DNA of 37,769 nucleotides from an uncultured Flavobacteriales bacterium. Lineage in GTDB: Bacteria; Bacteroidota; Bacteroidia; Flavobacteriales; Flavobacteriaceae. The notes beneath the pieces are model-generated. The model had not been told where the DNA came from. It saw only the letters and a program-made list of their open reading frames with translations, and did no database searches. The stretch covers positions 1 through 37,769 of the forward strand of contig CAJWCT010000005.1 in NCBI GenBank assembly GCA_913031385.1, given 5' to 3'. The translations under genes and the position numbers were made by a program. Position 1 is the first letter of the stretch. Every line of letters starts with the position of its first letter. This document shows, piece by piece, positions 10,278-17,405 of the stretch.

Positions 10278-11039
10278 ATGAATATTTTTTTTACATACAT
10301 TTTTGCAATTGTATTATCTTTTTTTTTACCTAAGAATAATGAATGGGAATATCTATTTAATGGTAAGAACTTAGATGGATGGAAAATAAAAATACGAGGT
10401 CATAAATTAGGTGACAATTTTAATAATACTTTTAAGGTGAAAGATGGAACGTTGAAGGTTTCATATGAAAATTATGATTCTTTTGACGATAAGTTTGGTC
10501 ATATTTTTTTTACAAATAAAAAATACAAAAATTATCATTTAAGTCTAGAATACAAGTTCAGTGGCAATCATTTAAAGGGTGCTCCAGGATGGTCAATAAA
10601 GAATAGTGGAGTAATGCTTCACTGTCAAGATCCTGAAACTATGTTAATTGAACAAGATTTTCCGGTTAGTGCAGAAACTCAATTATTGGGAGGATTAGGA
10701 AAAAATAAAAGAACTACTGCTAATATTTGCACGCCTGGAACAGATGTTGATATTAATTCAAAGAAGGCAAAAGCTCATTGTATTAATTCAACTTCAAAAA
10801 CTTATCATGAAGATGACTGGGTTAAAATTGAAGTGATAGTTTATTCTGACTCATTAATTCATCATGTTATCGATAATGATACAGTTTTAACTTATACAAA
10901 TATTAGGGTAGGAGGAGATGAAGTTCCAAGTAACTATATAAATAAAATAGGTAATCCTTTAAAGGAAGGCTATATTTCATTACAATCTGAAGGTCATCCT
11001 GTAGAATTTAGGAACATAAAAATTAAGACAAATGAATAA
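10278..11039 (+). CDS. DUF1080 protein (3-keto-disaccharide hydrolase domain)
   Basis: A 253-aa exported protein with a short signal peptide (IFAIVLSFFL) and a single lectin-like beta-sandwich domain of the DUF1080 type. The opening EWEYLFNGKNLDGWKI, the middle HLSLEYKF and NSGVMLHCQDP, and the end GYISLQSEGHPVEFRNIKI are all characteristic. Some members of this family hydrolyse 3-keto-glucosides, while others may only bind carbohydrate. The ATG follows the sulfatase stop directly, and the 3' end overlaps the formylglycine-generating enzyme gene by 8 nt, so the three genes are translationally linked. Confidence 0.88.
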   Translation: MNIFFTYIFAIVLSFFLPKNNEWEYLFNGKNLDGWKIKIRGHKLGDNFNNTFKVKDGTLKVSYENYDSFDDKFGHIFFTNKKYKNYHLSLEYKFSGNHLKGAPGWSIKNSGVMLHCQDPETMLIEQDFPVSAETQLLGGLGKNKRTTANICTPGTDVDINSKKAKAHCINSTSKTYHEDDWVKIEVIVYSDSLIHHVIDNDTVLTYTNIRVGGDEVPSNYINKIGNPLKEGYISLQSEGHPVEFRNIKIKTNE

Positions 11040-12159
11040 TTCAATTGTTTTTTTTCTAGTAATATTAATTTCTATTTTTTCATGTAAATCAGTTAGTGAT
11101 GACTCACATATTAGAAGCAATCATCAGTGTATGCCAACACCTTTAGAAAGATTTTCTCATTCAGACAGTGTAGTGAATGGAACTCAAAATTCTCAAGAAG
11201 GAATGGTTTTTATCCAGGGTGGAAGTTTTGAAATGGGATCAGATGGTAACATTAAAGCTGATGGTGAGAAAGGTTACGTTGGAAGTGATGAATTTCCTAA
11301 GCATCAAGTTGAAATAAATTCTTTTTGGATGGATGCGACGGAAGTAACCAATATTCAATTTAAAGCTTTTGTTGACGCTACAGGTTATGTTACTACAGCG
11401 GAAATTGCTCCTGATTGGGAAGAAATTAAAAAATCATTACCACCAGGTACACCAAGACCACCTGATAGCGTATTAGCTCCTGCTTCCTTGGTTTTTATTC
11501 AAACAGATGGTCCCGTTTTACTTCAAGATTATTCTCAATGGTGGAGATGGACAATAGGAGCTAATTGGAGACATCCATTTGGACCTGGAAGTAATATTGA
11601 AGGAAAAGATAATTATCCTGTTGTACATATAAGTTGGGATGATGCTCAATCTTATTGTAAATGGGCAGGAAAACGTTTGCCTACTGAGGCAGAGTGGGAA
11701 TATGCCTCTAGAGGAGGTCAAATAAATCAAATTTATAGTTGGGGAAATGAACATATTAATAAAGGGATTTCTAAGGCAAATAGTTGGGAAGGTGATTTTC
11801 CTTATAATAATGAACTTAATGATGGGTATTTATATACAGCTCCAGTAAAATCATATCTCCCAAATGCTTATGGTCTTTATGATATGGCTGGAAATGTTTG
11901 GGAATGGTGTCAAGATTGGTACCATATAGATTATTATAAAATGATTGCAAATGAAATTTCTAATAACCCAGATGGACCAAATGTAAGTTATGATCCTGAC
12001 GAACCTTATATAAAAAAGAGAGTTATGAAAGGGGGGAGTTTTATGTGTAATGATTCTTATTGTAGTGGTTATAGAAATTCAATGAGAATGAAAAGTAGTC
12101 CTGATACAGGATCTTTACATACAGGATTTAGAACTGTTATGGATGCAGTAAGTCCTTAA
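11032..12159 (+). CDS. Exported formylglycine-generating enzyme, catalytic cysteines intact
   Basis: A SUMF1/FGE-family protein that converts the Cys of a CxPSR motif in sulfatases to formylglycine, using copper and oxygen. The lipoprotein signal (ILISIFSC) indicates export. The FGE domain starts at GMVFIQGGSFEMGS, continues through WMDATEVTN, ANWRHPFGPGS, GKRLPTEAEWEYASRGG and YDMAGNVWEWCQDW, and ends in TGFRTV. The decisive motif GGSFMCNDSYCSGYR has Cys339 and Cys344 with the same spacing as the paired catalytic/copper cysteines of true FGEs. Many Bacteroidota FGE-fold lipoproteins, including GldJ in this window, lack them. Overlap with DUF1080 and co-transcription with a CAPSR sulfatase suggest a dedicated maturase acting after export. 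Confidence 0.9.
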   Translation: MNNSIVFFLVILISIFSCKSVSDDSHIRSNHQCMPTPLERFSHSDSVVNGTQNSQEGMVFIQGGSFEMGSDGNIKADGEKGYVGSDEFPKHQVEINSFWMDATEVTNIQFKAFVDATGYVTTAEIAPDWEEIKKSLPPGTPRPPDSVLAPASLVFIQTDGPVLLQDYSQWWRWTIGANWRHPFGPGSNIEGKDNYPVVHISWDDAQSYCKWAGKRLPTEAEWEYASRGGQINQIYSWGNEHINKGISKANSWEGDFPYNNELNDGYLYTAPVKSYLPNAYGLYDMAGNVWEWCQDWYHIDYYKMIANEISNNPDGPNVSYDPDEPYIKKRVMKGGSFMCNDSYCSGYRNSMRMKSSPDTGSLHTGFRTVMDAVSP

Positions 12160-12210
12160 TTTTAACAACATTAGGATTAATATTATTATTAATTCTTAAC
12201 TTTAGTAGAT

Positions 12211-13941
12211 ATGGAGAGAAATATTTCAAACATAGGTTTTTTAGTAGTTTTAGTATTTACTATATACATCTGGTTGTTTGTTGGAGAAACAGATAATTCT
12301 TATGAAATTATTAAGCCTGTAAACTATGATTTAGTGATAAAAAATGGTTTAGTTTATGATGGTTCTGGTCAAAAACCTTTTATTGGAGACGTCGCAATTA
12401 AAAATGATAAGATAGAATATGTTGGAGAATCAAAATATTTAGTTTCTAAAAATATAATTTTTGCAAATCAAAAAGCTGTATCTCCTGGTTTTATTAATAT
12501 GCTTAGCTGGGCAGTAGATGATATAATAATTGATGGAAGATCTCAGGGTGATATTAGGCAAGGGGTTACTTTAGAGGTTTTTGGTGAAGGTGTTTCAATG
12601 GGTCCTTTAAACGTTGAAATGCAAAAAAATAGAGAAGCAAATGGTCTTGGTGTTGGAGATGTTGACTATGAGCTAACTTGGGTAACTTTAGGAGAATACC
12701 TACAATTTTTAGAAGATAAAGGTGTTTCAACAAATGTTGCATCTTTTGTTGGAGCGACAACTTTAAGAGTACATCAGATTGGATATGATGATAGGCCACC
12801 TACGGAAATGGAATTAGATTCTATGAAAATGTTGGTGAGGCAGGCAATGGAAGAAGGAGCACTAGGAATCGGATCATCTCTGATATATGCTCCAGCATTT
12901 TATGCTGCAACGGATGAATTGATTGAGCTTTGTAAAGTTGCCTCTGAATACGGAGGTATGTATATTTCTCATATTCGAAGTGAGGGAAATAGATTTCTTG
13001 AAAGTGTTGACGAATTAATAAGAATTTCTTCTGAAGCTAATATAGATGCTGAAATTTATCATTTAAAAGCTGGTGGAAAAGATAATCACTATAAATTAGA
13101 TATGGTTATTGATAAGGTTGATTCTGCTAGGTTAGCAGGTTTAAATATTACTGCTGATATGTATACATATACTGCAGGTGCAACTGGTTTAGATGCTTCA
13201 ATGCCACCATGGGTACAAGAAGGTGGTTATTCAGAGTGGAAGAGAAGACTTCAAGATCCTGATATTAGAGAAAGAGTAATTAATGAAATTAATACCCCAA
13301 CAGATGAATGGGAAAATTTATACTTGCAAGCTGGTTCAGCTAAAAATATAATTTTAATTGGTTTTGCTAATCCTGATTTAAGATATTTAACAGGAAAAAC
13401 GCTATATGAAGCATCTCAAATTTTAAATAAAGATCCAGTTGAGACTATGATGGATTTAGTTATTGAAGATGGAAGTAGGGTTGGAACTGTTTATTTTATT
13501 ATGTCAGAAGAAAATATAAAGAAAAAAATTGCTTTACCATGGATGAGATTTGGTTCTGATGCAGGCTCGATGACTCCTGAAGGTAAATTTTTAGAATCTA
13601 ACACACATCCAAGAGCATATGGAAATTTTGCTAGGCTATTGGGTAAATATGTTAGAGACGAAGGAATAATTTCCCTTGAAGAAGCAATAAAAAAATTAAC
13701 ATCAAATCCTGCAAAAACTTTAAAAATAAAAGGCAGAGGAATGCTTAAAAAAGGGTATTATGCTGATGTAGTAATATTTGATCAAAACGCAATACAAGAT
13801 TATGCAACTTTTAATCAACCTCACCAGTTTAGCACTGGGGTCAATCATGTAGTTGTAAACGGAGAGCAGGTTTTTAAATATGGTAATCATACTGGCGCTA
13901 CTCCAGGTAGGTTTGTGAAGGGACCTGGGTATAAGGATTAA
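12211..13941 (+). CDS. Membrane-anchored amidohydrolase, N-acyl-D-amino-acid deacylase family
   Basis: A 576-aa amidohydrolase-superfamily protein close to D-aminoacylases: it opens with YDLVIKNGLVYDGSG, has SHIRSEG, YHLKAGG, TADMYTYTAG and FGSDAGS, and ends with LTSNPAKTLKIKGRG and ADVVIFD. An uncleaved N-terminal hydrophobic segment (IGFLVVLVFTIYIWLFV) predicts a periplasmic enzyme fixed to the inner membrane. The usual first metal motif (PGFIDxHxH) is replaced by PGFINMLSWA, so two metal-ligand histidines are absent while later ones are kept. The protein may use one metal, or have a changed activity. The gene follows the FGE gene by 51 nt and is 8 nt before the YkvI gene. The substrate is unknown. 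Confidence 0.8.
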   Translation: MERNISNIGFLVVLVFTIYIWLFVGETDNSYEIIKPVNYDLVIKNGLVYDGSGQKPFIGDVAIKNDKIEYVGESKYLVSKNIIFANQKAVSPGFINMLSWAVDDIIIDGRSQGDIRQGVTLEVFGEGVSMGPLNVEMQKNREANGLGVGDVDYELTWVTLGEYLQFLEDKGVSTNVASFVGATTLRVHQIGYDDRPPTEMELDSMKMLVRQAMEEGALGIGSSLIYAPAFYAATDELIELCKVASEYGGMYISHIRSEGNRFLESVDELIRISSEANIDAEIYHLKAGGKDNHYKLDMVIDKVDSARLAGLNITADMYTYTAGATGLDASMPPWVQEGGYSEWKRRLQDPDIRERVINEINTPTDEWENLYLQAGSAKNIILIGFANPDLRYLTGKTLYEASQILNKDPVETMMDLVIEDGSRVGTVYFIMSEENIKKKIALPWMRFGSDAGSMTPEGKFLESNTHPRAYGNFARLLGKYVRDEGIISLEEAIKKLTSNPAKTLKIKGRGMLKKGYYADVVIFDQNAIQDYATFNQPHQFSTGVNHVVVNGEQVFKYGNHTGATPGRFVKGPGYKD

Positions 13942-13949
13942 TTTTAATT

Positions 13950-15032
13950 ATGCTAAGTAATAGTTGGTTTAAAAAGTATTTACTTCCAGGATTTATTTTT
14001 CAATCTTTAGTAATTGGGGGTGGTTATGGTACAGGAAGAGAACTTGTAGAGTTTTTTCTATTATTGGGACCAAAGAATGGAATTTTAGGCATGATTGTTT
14101 CCACGATTATTTGGTGTGTTGTTTTAGCTTGTACATTTGAATTATCGCGTCAATTTAGATCTTATGACTATAGATCTTTTTTAATAAAAATTTTAGGTAG
14201 AGGATGGATCTTCTATGAAATAACGTATTTAATTGGTCTAGTTTTAGTGATATCTGTTTTAGGTTCAGCGTCAGGAAACTTAGTTATGGAAGTTTTAGAT
14301 CTACCAACAATTGTAGGTACAATAGCTATGATATTGATGGTTGGGGTACTATCTTTTTTTGGTAGTAGAATCATAGAAGCTTTTTTATCTTACTGGTCAA
14401 TTTTTCTTTATCTAGTATTTATAATATTAGTTATTTGGATTAACTCAATATATGGAAATCAAATATCAAATAATTTTTCTCTAACTGAAGAATCTGCTCC
14501 TTGGTTAAAAAATGGTATAATGTATGCAGCTTATAATGTAGGGCCTGTTGCAGCTATTTTGTTTTGCTTAACAAGTATAAAAACAAGAAAAGAAGCTCTT
14601 ATATCAGGTGGTTTAGCAGGTATTATAGCTATAATTCCTGGTTTTATGATATTTTATAGTTTGGTAAGTTTTTATCCTAATATTAATCAAGAAACTATTC
14701 CTATTAATTTTTTATTAGATAAAATTGGATCAAATTCTTTTAAATTTATTTTTCAATTAATTCTCTTTGGTACTTTTATTGAAACGGGAGTTGGTTTAAT
14801 ACATGGGTTTAATGAGAGAATTTCTAATTGGTTAAAGAGTGATAGGGGTCAAGAATTGTCTAGAATTAGTCGTTTTATTATTAGTATTTTACTTTTAGTA
14901 ATATCCATTTTTATTGCTGAAAAGTTTGGGTTGGTAGATTTAATTAAAAATGGATATGGTACACTTACTTGGGCTTATTGGATTGTCTTTGTTATTCCAG
15001 TCTTATTTGTTGCTTTTAAAAAGATGTTCTGA
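13950..15032 (+). CDS. YkvI-type polytopic membrane protein, putative transporter
   Basis: A 360-aa protein of about ten membrane helices. The first helix region VIGGGYGTGRELVEFFLLLG matches the YkvI group, distant relatives of the amino-acid/APC-type transporters with a glycine-rich unwound first helix. Other helices include GIIAIIPGFMIFYSL and a C-terminal WAYWIVFVIPVLFVAF. No biochemical role is firmly known for the family. Its start lies 8 nt after the amidohydrolase stop, so it may carry a substrate or product of that enzyme across the inner membrane; this is inference from position only. Confidence 0.75.
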   Translation: MLSNSWFKKYLLPGFIFQSLVIGGGYGTGRELVEFFLLLGPKNGILGMIVSTIIWCVVLACTFELSRQFRSYDYRSFLIKILGRGWIFYEITYLIGLVLVISVLGSASGNLVMEVLDLPTIVGTIAMILMVGVLSFFGSRIIEAFLSYWSIFLYLVFIILVIWINSIYGNQISNNFSLTEESAPWLKNGIMYAAYNVGPVAAILFCLTSIKTRKEALISGGLAGIIAIIPGFMIFYSLVSFYPNINQETIPINFLLDKIGSNSFKFIFQLILFGTFIETGVGLIHGFNERISNWLKSDRGQELSRISRFIISILLLVISIFIAEKFGLVDLIKNGYGTLTWAYWIVFVIPVLFVAFKKMF

Positions 15033-15048
15033 AAAATAAATTTGCAGA

Positions 15049-15399
15049 ATGAAGGAAAAATATATTTTGTCAGTTTTATTATTTTTTTTGTTGGTATTAT
15101 CATGTCAGAAATCAGATGTAGAAAAAGATGTACCAAAATGCATTAATGATATGATTGATAACATTCAAAAAGAAGAAGTAAGAAATCCTCCTGCAAAAGT
15201 TTGGAAATGGGAAGTTGATGGTAGTACTTATTATTATATAACTTCTGATTGCTGTGATCAGTATAATTATTTATATGATGAGAATTGTAATGTAATATGT
15301 GCGCCAGATGGTGGATTTACAGGAAATGGTGATGGTAATTGTCCAGTTTTTATTGAACAAATAATAAGAACGTTAATTTGGGAAGATAGTAGGGATTAA
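15049..15399 (+). CDS. Small Cys-rich lipoprotein, DUF6970-like
   Basis: A 116-aa lipoprotein (signal LLFFLLVLSC) with a compact domain of about 90 residues. Conserved-looking motifs are EVRNPPAKVWKWEVDG, TYYYITSDCCDQ, NCNVICAPDGG and GNCPVF. The six cysteines after the lipobox suggest disulfides and stability outside the cytoplasm. I recall this pattern as the DUF6970 family of Bacteroidota; its function is unknown. It is the last gene of the plus-strand sulfatase operon, 16 nt after the YkvI-like gene, and converges on the next minus-strand gene with only 5 nt between them. Confidence 0.7.
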   Translation: MKEKYILSVLLFFLLVLSCQKSDVEKDVPKCINDMIDNIQKEEVRNPPAKVWKWEVDGSTYYYITSDCCDQYNYLYDENCNVICAPDGGFTGNGDGNCPVFIEQIIRTLIWEDSRD

Positions 15400-15404
15400 T
15401 TATT

Positions 15405-16226
15405 CTATGGAAATAATGATGTAATCGTTGCTTTATCTGGAATGCTAAGGATTGTTTCTACATAGTCTTTATAGAGTTTATGTCCAAGTGGTAGTTGAGA
15501 TTCAATTTCAGTAGGAGTTCCGATGATAAATTCTTCATTTCCTGATATATCTTCTCTTTTTTTACCTGCAGTAATATAATAATCCCACTCCGCAAGAATT
15601 AACCAGTAAGCATATTCTTGAGTTATAACCTTATAATACATCTCTATATCTTCTTTTTTTATTTCTTCATATGAAGAAATATCATAAATGCCTTGATCTA
15701 TTGCTTCTTGTGTTGCTAAAGATAAAGCAGAAGTGGAATTCATATAATCCCAATCTTCTATATATGCTAGATATAATATTACATTAGTAATGGTATGCAA
15801 AAGATGTTCTATCACTTCACCAATTTGAGACTTTCCTCCCTCTTGCATTTCCCATATATAATCCGTTACATTATCTTGATAAGGAGCTGGAGGAGATCCA
15901 TATGCATAGTTTTCATTATTTTCAAAAGAAGCTTCTACGCCAACACGTTGATAGACATACTTATTTTTTGAAGTAGATAAATATTTTGAACGCATATCTT
16001 GATCAATCATAGGATTGTCAGCGAACATCTCTTCATAAGCTTTGCCTACATTATTTAAAAAATCAGAGCTTACATCTTCCTTAGCGAAAATTCTTAAATC
16101 ATATGCATCTATATAGTTTGTAAATTGAATGTTTTCTAAATCTGAATGTTTATCACAAGCTGATAAAATCAGGAATGAAAAAAGCAAAGAAATAAATACT
16201 ATTTTTTTAATAAAAAACTTTTTCAT
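15405..16226 (-). CDS. Orphan lipoprotein with EHLLH motif
   Basis: A 273-aa lipoprotein (signal FLILSACDKH) that I do not recognise. The mature part is acidic and largely helical, with many Tyr and Trp residues. A motif EVIEHLLHTIT near residues 137-147 could be a metal site, as two His and neighbouring Glu line one helix face. Another striking segment is EYAYWLILAEWDYY near residue 205. It is the last gene of the repeat-delimited minus-strand array: its ATG is separated from the DinB-like gene by repeat copy R1, but no repeat copy follows its stop codon. Confidence 0.75.
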   Translation of the reverse strand: MKKFFIKKIVFISLLFSFLILSACDKHSDLENIQFTNYIDAYDLRIFAKEDVSSDFLNNVGKAYEEMFADNPMIDQDMRSKYLSTSKNKYVYQRVGVEASFENNENYAYGSPPAPYQDNVTDYIWEMQEGGKSQIGEVIEHLLHTITNVILYLAYIEDWDYMNSTSALSLATQEAIDQGIYDISSYEEIKKEDIEMYYKVITQEYAYWLILAEWDYYITAGKKREDISGNEEFIIGTPTEIESQLPLGHKLYKDYVETILSIPDKATITSLFP

Positions 16227-16230
16227 ATTT

Positions 16231-16283
16231 TAAATCTACCAACTACAAATAAAAATTCAAAAGTGGTATGGTTTTTTTAATTC
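16231..16283 (-). repeat. Module-boundary repeat, copy R1
   Basis: The most diverged copy of a ~50-bp repeat. Read on the minus strand it covers the stop codon of the DinB-like gene (AATTAAA), keeps CACTTTTGAATTTTTATTTG and GTTGGTAGATTTA, and ends about 5 nt before the ATG of the orphan lipoprotein. It therefore fills the whole space between the two genes. Confidence 0.7.
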
Positions 16284-16888
16284 TTAATACCCATAAAAAC
16301 ATTTACTCCTTTTGGGATTGGATTTCCTGAGGTTCTTCTAAAACTAATGACCTGCCCCACGTGTGTAAGCGCATCAGCAATTGGACCATTTAACAAATAA
16401 AAAAAAGAATAAGAATTCTCAGTTTTACCACTTTTAAATGTAATTTGAAGATCAGCAATATCTTCATCTTTTAAGTTATTAAGAATTTTTACTGTTTTTT
16501 CTAAATTAAGTAGGGTTTCTGTACGTAAATATGAAAATTCTAAAATTGAATAATCTTCTCCATAAATTTTTGGCTTTTGAGCGAATGTAGTATATATAGT
16601 TTGTGATAAACTGTATATGTGTTCTAGAGTTTCCCTTGATGACATTCCTTTTTCAGAAGGTCTATAATTCAAGTCTTTTTCTTTTAAATCATATGTTCCC
16701 CAATAATATCTAAATCCTAAACCTTGAATAACTCTTTTTGCAACGGAACTAGCCTTATAAGATTCCTCAAATTTTGGCAGTTTACTAAATGGTAGATGTT
16801 CTATATCTTGACTCATAGTTTTTTCAATTGGTATTAAAATAACTAATATAAAACTTATTTTTTTTAAAAAATAAAGTAATTTTTTCAT
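16277..16888 (-). CDS. DinB-like superfamily protein, exported
   Basis: A 203-aa protein with an N-terminal signal/anchor (YFLKKISFILVILIPI) followed by a DinB-type four-helix bundle. Visible features are YYWGTYDLKEKDLNYRPSEK, SSRETLEHIYSLSQ with one candidate metal His, and DALTHVGQVISFRRTSGNP with another. The end RRTSGNPIPKGVNVF is typical of this family in Bacteroidota. DinB-like proteins are metal-dependent thiol transferases or uncharacterised; no substrate can be named here. The signal peptide is unusual for DinB proteins, which are mostly cytoplasmic. Repeats R2 and R1 sit exactly upstream and downstream of it. Confidence 0.78.
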   Translation of the reverse strand: MKKLLYFLKKISFILVILIPIEKTMSQDIEHLPFSKLPKFEESYKASSVAKRVIQGLGFRYYWGTYDLKEKDLNYRPSEKGMSSRETLEHIYSLSQTIYTTFAQKPKIYGEDYSILEFSYLRTETLLNLEKTVKILNNLKDEDIADLQITFKSGKTENSYSFFYLLNGPIADALTHVGQVISFRRTSGNPIPKGVNVFMGIKN

Positions 16889-16914
16889 AATCTTAACAGT
16901 TTAGTTGAAATGGC

Positions 16915-16959
16915 AATTTACAATCAACAAATCAAAATTCAAAAGGGGGAGTTTAATTT
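16915..16959 (-). repeat. Module-boundary repeat, copy R2
   Basis: On the minus strand this copy begins at the stop codon of the 69-aa membrane protein gene (AAATTAAACT) and contains CCCCCTTTTGAATTTTGATT then TGTTGATTGTAAATTG. It shares about 24 consecutive bases (ACAAATCAAAATTCAAAAGGGGGAG on the plus strand) with copy R5 except one base. The remaining 26 nt to the DinB-like ATG are not repeat-like. Confidence 0.8.
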
Positions 16960-17162
16960 CTAGATTTTATAAAAGGAATTAAAAATTCTATAATAAATAT
17001 TAAGAATAACCATATAATTAAGCCTGCCAAATATCCATCCTCATCAGAAATTTTTGTAAACTTATCAAAAAACATTGATGTTAATACCATTCCAGTCCAT
17101 AGTATAAAATAGAAGAAAATTTTTCTTAAAATATTTTTTATTTTATCAAAAGTTAAAATCAT
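16953..17162 (-). CDS. Small membrane protein, paralogue 2
   Basis: A 69-aa protein with two membrane segments (IFFYFILWTGMVLTSMFF and LAGLIIWLFLIFIIEFLIPF) and a polar loop DKFTKISDEDGY between them. It closely resembles its 73-aa neighbour in layout: a basic K-K/R-K-I start, a D-K-x(n)-GYL loop, and a tail (E)(F/Y)LIPFIKSR versus EYLIPIIKSK. The ATG is one base from the neighbour's stop codon, so the pair looks like a local tandem duplication. Function is unknown. Confidence 0.65.
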   Translation of the reverse strand: MILTFDKIKNILRKIFFYFILWTGMVLTSMFFDKFTKISDEDGYLAGLIIWLFLIFIIEFLIPFIKSRN

Positions 17163-17163
17163 T

Positions 17164-17385
17164 TTATTTTGATTTTATTATTGGAATCAAATATTCTTTT
17201 GTAAAAACTATTAGGCATGTAAGTCCAAGACTTGGTAAATAACCAATATCATTAGTCTCATTCCAATATTTATCTAATACTGTTGATAACAGTAGAATTA
17301 ATCCAAAAAGAACAGCATAAAATAAAAATTTTTTTATACCAACTAGTAATAGTGTTAATAGACCTATAATTAAGTGTAAGTTCAC
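17164..17385 (-). CDS. Small membrane protein, paralogue 1
   Basis: A 73-aa protein with two or three membrane segments (LIIGLLTLLLV, FLFYAVLFGLILLLSTVL, LGLTCLIVFTKEYLIPI) and a short polar loop DKYWNETNDIGYLP. The start codon is GTG at 17385, 20 nt downstream of the DUF4153-like gene's stop. It is paralogous to the next gene, sharing the loop GY and the EYLIP-IKSK tail. The two may form a heteromeric membrane complex, but no function is known. Confidence 0.65.
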   Translation of the reverse strand: MNLHLIIGLLTLLLVGIKKFLFYAVLFGLILLLSTVLDKYWNETNDIGYLPSLGLTCLIVFTKEYLIPIIKSK

Positions 17386-17405
17386 CTTAGTAAGATATTA
17401 ACATT

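Noticed and set aside
11518-11754. 78-aa minus-strand ORF
   Set aside because: It is antisense to the FGE domain; a shadow.
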